Below are positions 37,991 to 46,282 of a stretch of DNA of 64,000 nt, in pieces; the stretch's first letter is position 1, and the number at the start of each line of letters is the position of its first letter. The notes under the pieces are model-generated. The model made no database searches, had not been told where the DNA came from, and saw only the letters and a program-made list of their open reading frames with translations. The DNA comes from Comamonas thiooxydans. Its GTDB lineage: Bacteria; Pseudomonadota; Gammaproteobacteria; Burkholderiales; Burkholderiaceae_C. The position numbers and the translations under genes are program-made. The stretch is taken from NCBI RefSeq assembly GCF_002157685.2, contig NZ_AP026738.1, positions 930,001 to 994,000 on the forward strand. Reading direction: 5' to 3'.

Positions 37991-39793
37991 ATGTCATTGA
38001 CTGAATCCCTTCTGTCCCAGTCCATCAAGCCTGCTAAATACCAGGGACCGCTGGACTGGCGCAAGCTGGTGCAATGGTTGCAGGAAGACGCTGTGATCAC
38101 GGCGCAGGAGGCCGAGCGCACGGTTGCGCGCTGCTCGGCCGCAGAAAGCGCGCAGCTGCCGCTGGTGCGGCTCGCCAATGTCGGTGTTGTCAGCGCCCAG
38201 ACGCGTCAGCCGCTGGACCTGGAGACCCTGACCCAGTATCTGGCGCAGCGTAGCGGTCTGGCCTATCTGCGCATCGATCCGCTGCGCGTGGATGTGGGCC
38301 GAGTGGGCGAGGTCATGAGCGCCAGCTATGCCGAGCGCCACAAGGTGCTGCCCGTGCAGGTGACGGCCAAGGAGGTGGTGATTGCCACGGCCGAGCCCTT
38401 CATCAGCGACTGGGTGAGCGAGGTGGAACGGCAGGCACGCCGCAGCGTGCGCTGCGTGGTGGCCAATCCGCAGGATATCAAGCGCTATACGGCAGAGTTC
38501 TTCGCCCTGGCCAAGTCCGTGCGTGCGGCAGAGAAAGCCGGTGGTGCGACCGGCGGCGCCAGTTTTGAACAGCTGGTAGAGCTGGGTAAAAGCAACAAGC
38601 AGCTCGATGCCAACGACCAGGGCGTGGTGCGCGTGGTGGACTGGCTGTGGCAGTATGCCTTCGACCAGCGGGCCAGCGACATTCATCTGGAGCCAAGGCG
38701 CGAGCAGGGCGTGATCCGCTTTCGCATCGACGGCGTGCTGCATCCGGTCTACCAGATGCCCATGGGCGTGCTGAATGCCATGGTGGCGCGCGTCAAGCTG
38801 CTGGGACGCATGGATGTGGTGGAAAAGCGCCGCCCGCTGGATGGCCGCATCAAGACGCGCAACCCGCGCGGCGAGGAAGTGGAAATGCGCTTGTCCACCT
38901 TGCCCACGGCGTTTGGCGAGAAGATGGTGATGCGTATCTTCGACCCGGAGAATACGGTCAAGAACCTGGATGCGCTGGGCTTCAGTGCCCATGACGCGCA
39001 GCGCTGGGAAGATCTGGTCAAGCGCCCACACGGCATCATCCTGGTTACCGGCCCCACGGGATCGGGCAAGACCACCACGCTGTACTCCACGCTCAAGCGT
39101 GTGGCGACCGAGGAGGTCAATGTCAGCACGGTGGAAGACCCCATCGAAATGATCGAGCCCAGCTTCAATCAGACCCAGGTTCAGCCCCAGCTCGACTTCG
39201 GCTTCACCGAAGGCCTGCGTGCGCTGATGCGTCAGGACCCGGACATCATCATGGTGGGCGAGATTCGCGATCTGGCCACCGCCGAGATGGCGGTGCAGGC
39301 TGCACTGACCGGCCACCTGGTCTTCTCCACGCTGCATACCAATGATGCTCCCAGCGCCGTCAGCCGCCTGATGGAGCTGGGCGTGCCCTCCTATCTGATC
39401 AACGCCACCTTGCTGGGCGTGCTGGCCCAGCGTCTGGTGCGTACGCTGTGCTCCAGCTGCAAGGTGCGCGATGAAGACGCAAAGCCCGAGGATCTGGCCG
39501 AATCGGTCAAGCCCTGGAAGCTGACCGGCAGTTACCAGCCCTACAAGCCTGTGGGTTGTGAGGACTGCCGCATGACAGGTTACCGCGGCCGCATGGGTCT
39601 GTACGAGTTGCTGATGGTGACCGAGGCCCTCAAGAAGCAGATTCATGATGCCCCATCCATGGACGTTCTGCGCCGTCAGGCCGTGCAGGATGGCATGCGC
39701 CCTCTGCGCCTGGCCGGGGCTTTGCGCGTTGCCGAGGGCGTGACCACCTTGCCCGAGGTGCTGGCCTGCACTCCGCTGATGAGCGAAATCTGA
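37991..39793 (+). CDS. GspE/PilB-type secretion ATPase
   Basis: 600-residue hexameric ATPase of the type II secretion/type IV pilus class. An N-terminal GspE-N domain (about 60-150) is followed by the ATPase core: Walker A GPTGSGKT near residue 355, Asp-box VEDPIE, Walker B MRQDPDIIMVGEIRD, His-box TGHLVFSTLHTNDA. The zinc motif has two CxxC pairs (CSSC and CEDC). No other secretion or pilus genes lie nearby, so it is a stand-alone copy or serves a machine encoded elsewhere. Confidence 0.9.
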   Translation: MSLTESLLSQSIKPAKYQGPLDWRKLVQWLQEDAVITAQEAERTVARCSAAESAQLPLVRLANVGVVSAQTRQPLDLETLTQYLAQRSGLAYLRIDPLRVDVGRVGEVMSASYAERHKVLPVQVTAKEVVIATAEPFISDWVSEVERQARRSVRCVVANPQDIKRYTAEFFALAKSVRAAEKAGGATGGASFEQLVELGKSNKQLDANDQGVVRVVDWLWQYAFDQRASDIHLEPRREQGVIRFRIDGVLHPVYQMPMGVLNAMVARVKLLGRMDVVEKRRPLDGRIKTRNPRGEEVEMRLSTLPTAFGEKMVMRIFDPENTVKNLDALGFSAHDAQRWEDLVKRPHGIILVTGPTGSGKTTTLYSTLKRVATEEVNVSTVEDPIEMIEPSFNQTQVQPQLDFGFTEGLRALMRQDPDIIMVGEIRDLATAEMAVQAALTGHLVFSTLHTNDAPSAVSRLMELGVPSYLINATLLGVLAQRLVRTLCSSCKVRDEDAKPEDLAESVKPWKLTGSYQPYKPVGCEDCRMTGYRGRMGLYELLMVTEALKKQIHDAPSMDVLRRQAVQDGMRPLRLAGALRVAEGVTTLPEVLACTPLMSEI

Positions 39794-39984
39794 CGAATTG
39801 AATGCGAGTGCTTGCTTTTTGTTTTGGGTAGTAAAAACAAGCAGCAATTTGGCGCTTTGCATACAGCTAATGCGTACAAAACGTCAGCCCTAGGGTAAGC
39901 CCTTTGTAGGTGGAATCCACATCAATTTGGCATTTGTATGAAACGAGAATCGCCAAGTCGTGATTTCCGTAAGGGGACATTTTT

Positions 39985-40473
39985 GTGAAAATCAAGAGCC
40001 AAAAAGACTTTTTCTCCGGTCTGATGTTCTTGGTCGTCGGTCTCGCATTTGCGATCGGCGCATCCAACTACACCATTGGCACCGGTGCCCGCATGGGACC
40101 TGGTTACTTTCCGCTGATTCTGGGTGTGCTCATGGCCATCCTGGGTGCAGCCATCTGCATCGGCGGCCTGACCAAGGGCCCCGAAGGTGGTGACAAGATC
40201 GGTAAGTGGGCCTGGAAGCCTGTGTTCTTCATCCTGGCTGCCAACTTTGCCTTCGGCATCTTGTTGGTGGGCGTGCCTGCTGTGGGTATCCCTCAGTTCG
40301 GTCTGATCATCGCCATCTACGCGCTGGTCTTCATCGCCAGCCTGGCAGGTCAGACTTTCAACCTCAAGGAAACAGCAGTCCTGGCCACCATCCTGGCCGT
40401 GGGCAGCTATTTCGCTTTCGTGTGGGCGCTGAATCTGCAGTTCCCCGTGTGGCCTAGCTTCATCGCTGGCTAA
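39985..40473 (+). CDS. tctB: Tripartite tricarboxylate transporter, small membrane subunit TctB
   Basis: 162 residues with four hydrophobic helices (FFSGLMFLVVGLAFAIGASN, YFPLILGVLMAILGAAICIG, PVFFILAANFAFGILLVGVP, VLATILAVGSYFAFVWAL). The ARMGPGYFP motif near residue 35 is typical of TctB. The GTG start has a good AAGGGGA ribosome site. tctA follows 15 bases later. The 190-base gap upstream has an A/T-rich imperfect hairpin at about 39812-39842. Confidence 0.92.
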   Translation: MKIKSQKDFFSGLMFLVVGLAFAIGASNYTIGTGARMGPGYFPLILGVLMAILGAAICIGGLTKGPEGGDKIGKWAWKPVFFILAANFAFGILLVGVPAVGIPQFGLIIAIYALVFIASLAGQTFNLKETAVLATILAVGSYFAFVWALNLQFPVWPSFIAG

Positions 40474-40488
40474 TCAGGAGCATCGTCC

Positions 40489-42000
40489 ATGGATCTGATT
40501 CAGAACTTGTCGACGGGTTTTGGCGTGGCTTTCACGTTCCAGAACCTGATCTACTGCTTTGTGGGCTGTCTGCTCGGTACGCTGATCGGTGTGCTGCCAG
40601 GTATTGGCCCAGTGGCGACCATCGCCATGCTGCTGCCCGCCACTTACGCTCTGCCCCCTGTGGCGGCGCTGATCATGCTGGCTGGTATCTATTACGGTGC
40701 CCAGTACGGTGGCTCCACCACCGCCATTCTGGTGAACCTGCCAGGTGAATCCTCGTCGGTGGTGACCGTGATCGACGGCTACCAGATGGCGCGCAAGGGC
40801 CGGGCGGGGCCCGCGTTGGCGGCAGCCGGTATCGGCTCCTTCTTCGCTGGTTGCGTGGGTACCGTCATCCTGGCTGCCTTCGCTCCTCCGCTGACCGAAG
40901 TCGCTTTCAAGTTCGGCCCTGCCGAGTACTTCTCGCTGATGACCCTGGGTCTGATTGGTGCCGTGGTGCTGGCCTCCGGCTCGCTGCTCAAGGCGATCGC
41001 CATGATTGTGTTGGGTCTGCTGCTGGGCATGGTCGGTACCGACGTGAACTCCGGCGTGGCTCGTTACAGCTTCGACATTCCTGAGTTGACCGACGGCATT
41101 GACTTCGTCGTGATCGCCATGGGTGTGTTCGGTTACGGCGAAATCATTGCCAACCTGTCCAAGCCCGACGACGAGCGCGAAGTGTTCGCCGCCAAGGTGA
41201 CCGGTCTGATGCCCACAGGCGAAGACTTCAAGCGCATGATTCCTGCCATGCTGCGCGGTACGGCCCTGGGTTCGGCCCTGGGTATCCTGCCCGGTGGCGG
41301 TGCCATGCTGTCGGCCTTTGCCGCCTACACCATCGAAAAGAAGACCAAGCTGAAGCCCGGCGAAGTTCCTTTCGGTCAAGGCAATATCCGTGGCGTGTGC
41401 GCTCCCGAGTCGGCCAACAACGCCGGTTCGCAGACATCGTTCATTCCTCTGCTGACCCTGGGTATTCCTCCCAACGCCGTGATGGCGCTGATGGTGGGTG
41501 CCATGACTATTCACAACATCCAGCCCGGCCCTCAGGTGATGACCAGCAACCCAGAACTGTTCTGGGGTCTGATCGCCTCCATGTGGATTGGCAACCTGAT
41601 GCTGATCATCTTGAACCTGCCGCTGATCGGCGTCTGGATCAAGCTGCTGACCGTGCCTTACCGCTGGCTGTTCCCGTCCATCGTGTTGTTCTGTGCTATC
41701 GGCGTGTACGGTACCAACAACAACGCCTGGGACGTGTGGATGGTAGGTATCTTCGGTTTCATCGGCTATGTGTTCCACAAGCTGGGTACCGAACCTGCTC
41801 CTCTGCTGCTGGGCTTCATTTTGGGCCCGATGATGGAAGAAAACCTGCGCCGAGCCCTGCTGCTGTCGCGTGGTGACTGGTCCGTGTTCGTGACGCGTCC
41901 CATCTCCGCCTGCCTGTTGGCTGCCGCCTTGGTGCTGCTGGTGATCGTGCTGATGCCTGCAGTGAAGAACAAGCGTGAAGAAGCTTTCGTGGAAGACTGA
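40489..42000 (+). CDS. tctA: Tripartite tricarboxylate transporter, large permease TctA
   Basis: 503-residue permease with about twelve membrane helices and the duplicated family motif: GTLIGVLPGIGPVATIAMLLP in the first half and GSALGILPGGGAMLSAFAAY in the second. YYGAQYGGSTTAILVNLPGE is also diagnostic. Uses an ion gradient and a periplasmic receptor to import carboxylates. No receptor gene is adjacent. Codon use is clean and biased, suggesting good expression, and a strong terminator follows. Confidence 0.95.
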   Translation: MDLIQNLSTGFGVAFTFQNLIYCFVGCLLGTLIGVLPGIGPVATIAMLLPATYALPPVAALIMLAGIYYGAQYGGSTTAILVNLPGESSSVVTVIDGYQMARKGRAGPALAAAGIGSFFAGCVGTVILAAFAPPLTEVAFKFGPAEYFSLMTLGLIGAVVLASGSLLKAIAMIVLGLLLGMVGTDVNSGVARYSFDIPELTDGIDFVVIAMGVFGYGEIIANLSKPDDEREVFAAKVTGLMPTGEDFKRMIPAMLRGTALGSALGILPGGGAMLSAFAAYTIEKKTKLKPGEVPFGQGNIRGVCAPESANNAGSQTSFIPLLTLGIPPNAVMALMVGAMTIHNIQPGPQVMTSNPELFWGLIASMWIGNLMLIILNLPLIGVWIKLLTVPYRWLFPSIVLFCAIGVYGTNNNAWDVWMVGIFGFIGYVFHKLGTEPAPLLLGFILGPMMEENLRRALLLSRGDWSVFVTRPISACLLAAALVLLVIVLMPAVKNKREEAFVED

Positions 42001-42027
42001 TCGTCAACCTGATCGCTGATCATCGTT

Positions 42028-42056
42028 AAAGCGGCCCTTTTGGGGCCGCTTTTTTG
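42028..42056 (+). terminator. Intrinsic terminator after tctA
   Basis: Stem AAAGCGGCCC/GGGCCGCTTT with a five-base loop, followed by a T-run. Confidence 0.92.
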
Positions 42057-42126
42057 ATATGAGGACCTTTGTTTCTGGGACTATGGATTAGGGCGGCAAA
42101 ATAGCTGCAGTTATTCGAAAGATTGC

Positions 42127-43434
42127 ATGGCCTTGTCTTTATTGCCCGCGCAGCACCCTCAGCGGGTCTTGCTGCACAACGAAATTCATGCCCGTCCTGC
42201 GGAAATCATGCAGGCTCCTCTGGCCATCACGCATATCGTGATGCTCACCGATGCGGCCCAGCGTGAAGCCAGCCGAGAACATGTAGCGGTCCTGCTGCGC
42301 AACCACCATCGCCCTCTGCCCGATGCGGCAACCACCCATGTGCTGATTGACCTGGGGGCGTTTCGCCTGCGTTGGGAGCAGCACACCGAGTTCGTGGCCT
42401 GGACCTTCACCACGCCCATGGCCCAAGCCGGCGTGGCCGATGTGCGTGAGCCCGAGACGGCCATCGACGCCGTTCCGCGCGACTGGCTGGCCGCTCTGCC
42501 AGGGCAGTGCCTGAGCAGTCTGCATCTGTGGGCGCTGAACGAGCAGGATGTGGATCCGCACTATCTGATGCGTCATATGTTGCAGGCCGATACCCTGGTC
42601 GGCTCGCGCGTCTCCGGCGGTGCGGGGGCCATCTATACCGACTTTGCGATTCACCCCGATGGTTTCTCGCGCATGTTGCTGCTTGCGGGCGCCGATCTGT
42701 CTCCGCGCCGCCTGGGCCGTCTGGTGCAGCGTGTGCTGGAGATCGAAACCTATCGCATGGCGGCGTTGCTGGGTTTGCCGGCCGCACGCAAGGCAGCAGC
42801 CGTGCTGGCCACGGCCGAGCGTGAACTGGCCGAGCTGGCCAATGCCATTCGCGCTGCAGACCGGGACACCGAGCCGGCGTTGCTGGACCGACTGACCCGT
42901 TTGGCCGGCCAGGTGGAGAGCGAGTATGCGGCCACGCATTCGCGCTTTTCGGCCAGTTCCGCCTATTTCGAACTGGTAGACAGGCGTATTCAGGAAATTC
43001 AGGAAACGCGGGTGGATGGCATCCAGACCATCCGTGAATTCATGGACCGGCGACTTACACCTGCGCGCGCAACCTGCGAATGGGCGACACGCCGCCAGAA
43101 TGCGCTGTCCGAGCGAGTCTCTCGTGTCAGCAGTCTGTTGCGCACGCGCGTCGAGATCGAGCAGCAGCAAAGCAGCCAGCAGTTGCTGGGCACGATGAAC
43201 GACCGCCAGGGCACCCAGCTCAAGCTGCAGTCCACGGTGGAAGGCCTGTCGGTCGCGGCCATCACCTACTACATCACCGGCCTGATCAGCTATCTGGCCA
43301 AGGGTGGGCAGAAGCTGGGCTGGCCCTGGTCGCCCGAGTCGACGGCGGCCGTGGCCATTCCGGTCGTGGCACTGGGCGTCTGGTGGTCGCTGCGCAGGCT
43401 GCACCACAAGCTGTTTCATGGTCGCAGTCATTGA
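42127..43434 (+). CDS. DUF3422-family membrane-anchored protein
   Basis: 435 residues. The conserved start RVLLHNEIHARPAEI and the segment HTEFVAWTF belong to the DUF3422 family. A long, mostly helical middle carries RMAALLGLPAARKA and a coiled region. Near the C-terminus lie two hydrophobic helices (VEGLSVAAITYYITGLISYLA and AAVAIPVVALGVWWSL) and a basic tail. The family is common in alpha- and beta-proteobacteria; no function is known to me. Confidence 0.85.
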   Translation: MALSLLPAQHPQRVLLHNEIHARPAEIMQAPLAITHIVMLTDAAQREASREHVAVLLRNHHRPLPDAATTHVLIDLGAFRLRWEQHTEFVAWTFTTPMAQAGVADVREPETAIDAVPRDWLAALPGQCLSSLHLWALNEQDVDPHYLMRHMLQADTLVGSRVSGGAGAIYTDFAIHPDGFSRMLLLAGADLSPRRLGRLVQRVLEIETYRMAALLGLPAARKAAAVLATAERELAELANAIRAADRDTEPALLDRLTRLAGQVESEYAATHSRFSASSAYFELVDRRIQEIQETRVDGIQTIREFMDRRLTPARATCEWATRRQNALSERVSRVSSLLRTRVEIEQQQSSQQLLGTMNDRQGTQLKLQSTVEGLSVAAITYYITGLISYLAKGGQKLGWPWSPESTAAVAIPVVALGVWWSLRRLHHKLFHGRSH

Positions 43435-43540
43435 GCATGAAATTGGATGCCAGCGCTTTCTGATAGAGCTCTAGCAGTCATTGATTTTGATAGCGTCGGG
43501 CAGTTTGTCCGGCTTGGAAACTGTGTGAAAGGACACTGAC

Positions 43541-44338
43541 ATGGACTTTGGTATCGCCGGGCGCTGGGCTCTGGTCTGCGGCGCCAGCAAGGGGTTGGGT
43601 TTTGGCTGCGCCAAGGCGCTGGCCGAAGAGGGCGTGAATCTGGTCATCAACGCCAGAAATGACGAGGCATTGCAGCTGGCCGTGCAGAAGCTGCAAGCCA
43701 TTGCTCCTCAGGTCAAGGTCATCGGTGTCGCTGCAGACATCACCACGCCAGAAGGTCGCACCGCAGTGTTCGAAGCTGCCGGCGGCCCGGGCAAGGATTA
43801 CGACATCGTCGTGACCAACGCCGGTGGCCCGCCTCCCGGCGACTTCCGTACCTGGGATCGTGAGGCCTGGATCAAGGCCGTGGACGCCAATATGCTGACC
43901 CCCATCGAGCTGATCAAGGCCACGGTGGATGGCATGGCTGCGCGTGGCTTCGGTCGCATCGTCAACATCACCTCCAGCGCGGTCAAGGCGCCCATCGACA
44001 TCCTGGGCCTGTCCAACGGCGCGCGCAGCGGCCTGACGGGCTTTGTGGCCGGCCTGGCGCGTTCGGGCATTGCCGCCAAGGGCGTGACCATCAACAGCAT
44101 CCTGCCCGGCAAGTTCGACACCGACCGTCTGGTGGCAACCCATCAGGCAGCGGCCAACAAGACCGGCCAGGACCTGGATTCCGTGCGCCAGGCCCAGGCT
44201 GCCCAGATCCCTGCCAAGCGCTTTGGCACGGCCGAAGAGTTCGGTGCCATCTGTGCCTTCCTGTGCAGTCGCCAGGCTGGCTATATGACGGGCCAGAACA
44301 TCCTGCCCGACGGCGGTCTGTATCCTGGCACTTACTGA
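43541..44338 (+). CDS. SDR-family protein lacking the usual Tyr-Lys active site
   Basis: 265 residues of the short-chain dehydrogenase fold. The nucleotide loop is VCGASKGLGFG, then the Asn block TNAGGPPPGDF and the Ser strand RIVNITSSAVK. Where the catalytic Y-x-x-x-K is expected the sequence reads SNGARSGL, so Tyr is replaced by Ser and Lys by Arg. This matches the BKR-like SDR subgroup known to lack the perfect tetrad. The C-terminal substrate region (AEEFGAICAFLCSRQAGYMTG) is normal. The substrate is unknown; 3-oxoacyl-ACP reductase activity should not be assumed. Confidence 0.88.
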   Translation: MDFGIAGRWALVCGASKGLGFGCAKALAEEGVNLVINARNDEALQLAVQKLQAIAPQVKVIGVAADITTPEGRTAVFEAAGGPGKDYDIVVTNAGGPPPGDFRTWDREAWIKAVDANMLTPIELIKATVDGMAARGFGRIVNITSSAVKAPIDILGLSNGARSGLTGFVAGLARSGIAAKGVTINSILPGKFDTDRLVATHQAAANKTGQDLDSVRQAQAAQIPAKRFGTAEEFGAICAFLCSRQAGYMTGQNILPDGGLYPGTY

Positions 44339-44359
44339 TCATTGATCGAAGGCCGAAAC

Positions 44360-44390
44360 GACAAAAGCCCCGCAATGCGGGGCTTTTGTC
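44360..44390. terminator. Bidirectional terminator between SDR and EamA genes
   Basis: Stem GACAAAAGCCCCGC with GCGGGGCTTTTGTC around an AAT loop, A- and T-runs inside the stem ends. The core is repeated almost exactly at 58534-58556. Confidence 0.9.
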
Positions 44391-44404
44391 TGGGGGGCAG
44401 CCGT

Positions 44405-45304
44405 TTATTTGCGGGACGACACGACGATGCCGGTCACGATCAGCACAAACGCAAGCGCGTGGTAGAGGTGCGGGGTTTCGCCGAGCACGGGAATCGACAG
44501 CAGGGCCGTGAACAGCGGAATCAGATTGCCGAAGAAGCCCGCAATGGCGGGCGTGGCACGCTGCACGCCCATCCCCCAGAAGCGGTAGGCCAGAATGGCC
44601 GGGCCCACGGCGATGAACAGCAGGCTGCCCAGCAGCGGCCAGCCCGGCACCAGGCGGAACTCGCCCAGCAAGACTTCGCCGCCCGTGAAAAGGCCAGACC
44701 AGAGCAGGCCGAAAACGATCTGCGCGAGCAGAAAGCTGGCCCAGTGCGACTTCACTTCCTGGGGGCCGGTGCTGCGCGACAGCAACCAGGTGTAGAAAGC
44801 CCAGGCGATGGTGGCCAGCATCATGAACAGGTCGCCGGGCACAAAACGCAGAGCAAGCAGCGTCTGCCAGTCGCCGCGCGACATCACTACCGCCACGCCC
44901 AGCACCGACAGCAGGGCTCCGCCCATTTGCCGGCGGCTGACACGAATGCCCCAGCACAGCCGGCCTATGGCCAGCATCCACACCGGCATGCTGGAGCTCA
45001 CCAGCGTCACATTCAGCGGGGTCGAGGTCTTGAGCGCCAAGTACAGCAAGGCGTTGTAGCAGCCTATGCCCAGCAGTCCCAGCAGCATGTACTGCCGCCA
45101 CAGCGGCCAGATCGGACTGTCCCTGCGTAGCACCCGCCATGCCAGCGGCAGCAGCAGCACAAAGGCGATGCACCAGCGCAGGAAGTTGAGTGCAAAGGGC
45201 GAGATCAGATCGTGAGCGAGGCGGCCCACGATGGCATTGCCGGCCCAAAGTGCCGGAGCCAGGCTGAGCATGGCGACCGTGGCGGGTTTCAGGGGGGAAT
45301 TCAT
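44405..45304 (-). CDS. EamA/DMT-superfamily transporter
   Basis: 299 residues with ten predicted membrane helices in two repeated EamA halves (ALWAGNAIVGRLAHDLISPF near the start, GDLFMMLATIAWAFYTWLLSR at mid-protein). Such proteins are usually metabolite exporters. It diverges from the Nudix gene with a 149-base gap. The substrate cannot be told. Confidence 0.9.
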   Translation of the reverse strand: MNSPLKPATVAMLSLAPALWAGNAIVGRLAHDLISPFALNFLRWCIAFVLLLPLAWRVLRRDSPIWPLWRQYMLLGLLGIGCYNALLYLALKTSTPLNVTLVSSSMPVWMLAIGRLCWGIRVSRRQMGGALLSVLGVAVVMSRGDWQTLLALRFVPGDLFMMLATIAWAFYTWLLSRSTGPQEVKSHWASFLLAQIVFGLLWSGLFTGGEVLLGEFRLVPGWPLLGSLLFIAVGPAILAYRFWGMGVQRATPAIAGFFGNLIPLFTALLSIPVLGETPHLYHALAFVLIVTGIVVSSRK

Positions 45305-45453
45305 GGGTTGTCACTGTAACGCGCGGCAACTGGCCTCCGGACCTGCAGCGCTGTGTGGCAGCGGCTGTTGCCGGCAAACTGGCGACCACCAATAGTGATG
45401 CAAGCCTTCCCGTTTTGCGAAGCTGAGCACAATGCAGGCCTGGGAGATTTTTC

Positions 45454-46269
45454 ATGAAGCAGCAAACCACGTCGCTCCAGCAGCAATGGCTGCAGTCACA
45501 GCAGGCCATGGCCAACAGGCAGCCTCTGCGCCCGCGCCAGCCACTGTGCATTGATGAGCAACAGATCGGCAGTATCGAGGAAGACTTTGCGTGCAAGCTG
45601 GGGCTCGATCTGCTGGCGGCCCACGGAATAGCGCTGAGGCTGCTGGCCGGGCAATGGCGGCTGGAAGGCCAGGGCGGGGCGACGGACAATCTGAACCGGC
45701 TGGCACAGGCCATGCGCAGCGCCGGTCTTGCCGGTGCCTGGCGCAACGAACAACTGGCGGTCTGCAATGCCGAGGGCCGGCAACTGGCCACCGTCGAACG
45801 CGGCGCCGTGCGGCCGCTGGGCATTGCCACCAGGGCCGTGCATCTGGTGGGCGTTTGCGCGGATGGCTCGATCTGGGTGCAGCAGCGCTCGGAGGACAAG
45901 GCCAACAACCCCGGCATGTGGGACACCTTGATGGGCGGCATGGTCTCGGCGGCAGACAGTCTGGCCGAGGCGCTGGCGCGTGAAACCTGGGAGGAGGCCG
46001 GTCTGCGGGTGGCCGAGCTGGGCGAGCTTCGGCTCGGTGGAAATGTGATGTTTGCAAGACCCAGCGATGAAGCAGAGGGACAGGGCTATATGGTCGAGCG
46101 CATAGACTGGTTCTCGGCCCTGGTGCCCGATGCGCTGCAGCCTGTGAATCAGGATGGCGAGGTACAGCGTTTCGAGCGGCTGGAGCTGACCGAGGTCCAG
46201 GGCTGGATGCTGCAGAGTCGTTTCACCCCCGAGGCTTCCCTGGTGCTTGCCGCCTACATGGGCTGGTAG
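45454..46269 (+). CDS. Nudix hydrolase (DUF4743/Tnr3-like N-terminus)
   Basis: 271 residues. The N-terminal 120 residues resemble the DUF4743 domain linked to Nudix domains of thiamine-pyrophosphokinase-associated type. The Nudix box reads GMVSAADSLAEALARETWEE followed by AGL, with Asp in place of the first Glu of G-x5-E. The catalytic R-E-x2-E-E is intact. Relatives hydrolyse damaged thiamine diphosphates; the activity here is inferred from the domain pairing only. Confidence 0.82.
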   Translation: MKQQTTSLQQQWLQSQQAMANRQPLRPRQPLCIDEQQIGSIEEDFACKLGLDLLAAHGIALRLLAGQWRLEGQGGATDNLNRLAQAMRSAGLAGAWRNEQLAVCNAEGRQLATVERGAVRPLGIATRAVHLVGVCADGSIWVQQRSEDKANNPGMWDTLMGGMVSAADSLAEALARETWEEAGLRVAELGELRLGGNVMFARPSDEAEGQGYMVERIDWFSALVPDALQPVNQDGEVQRFERLELTEVQGWMLQSRFTPEASLVLAAYMGW

Positions 46270-46282
46270 GGCGGCAGAGCAG

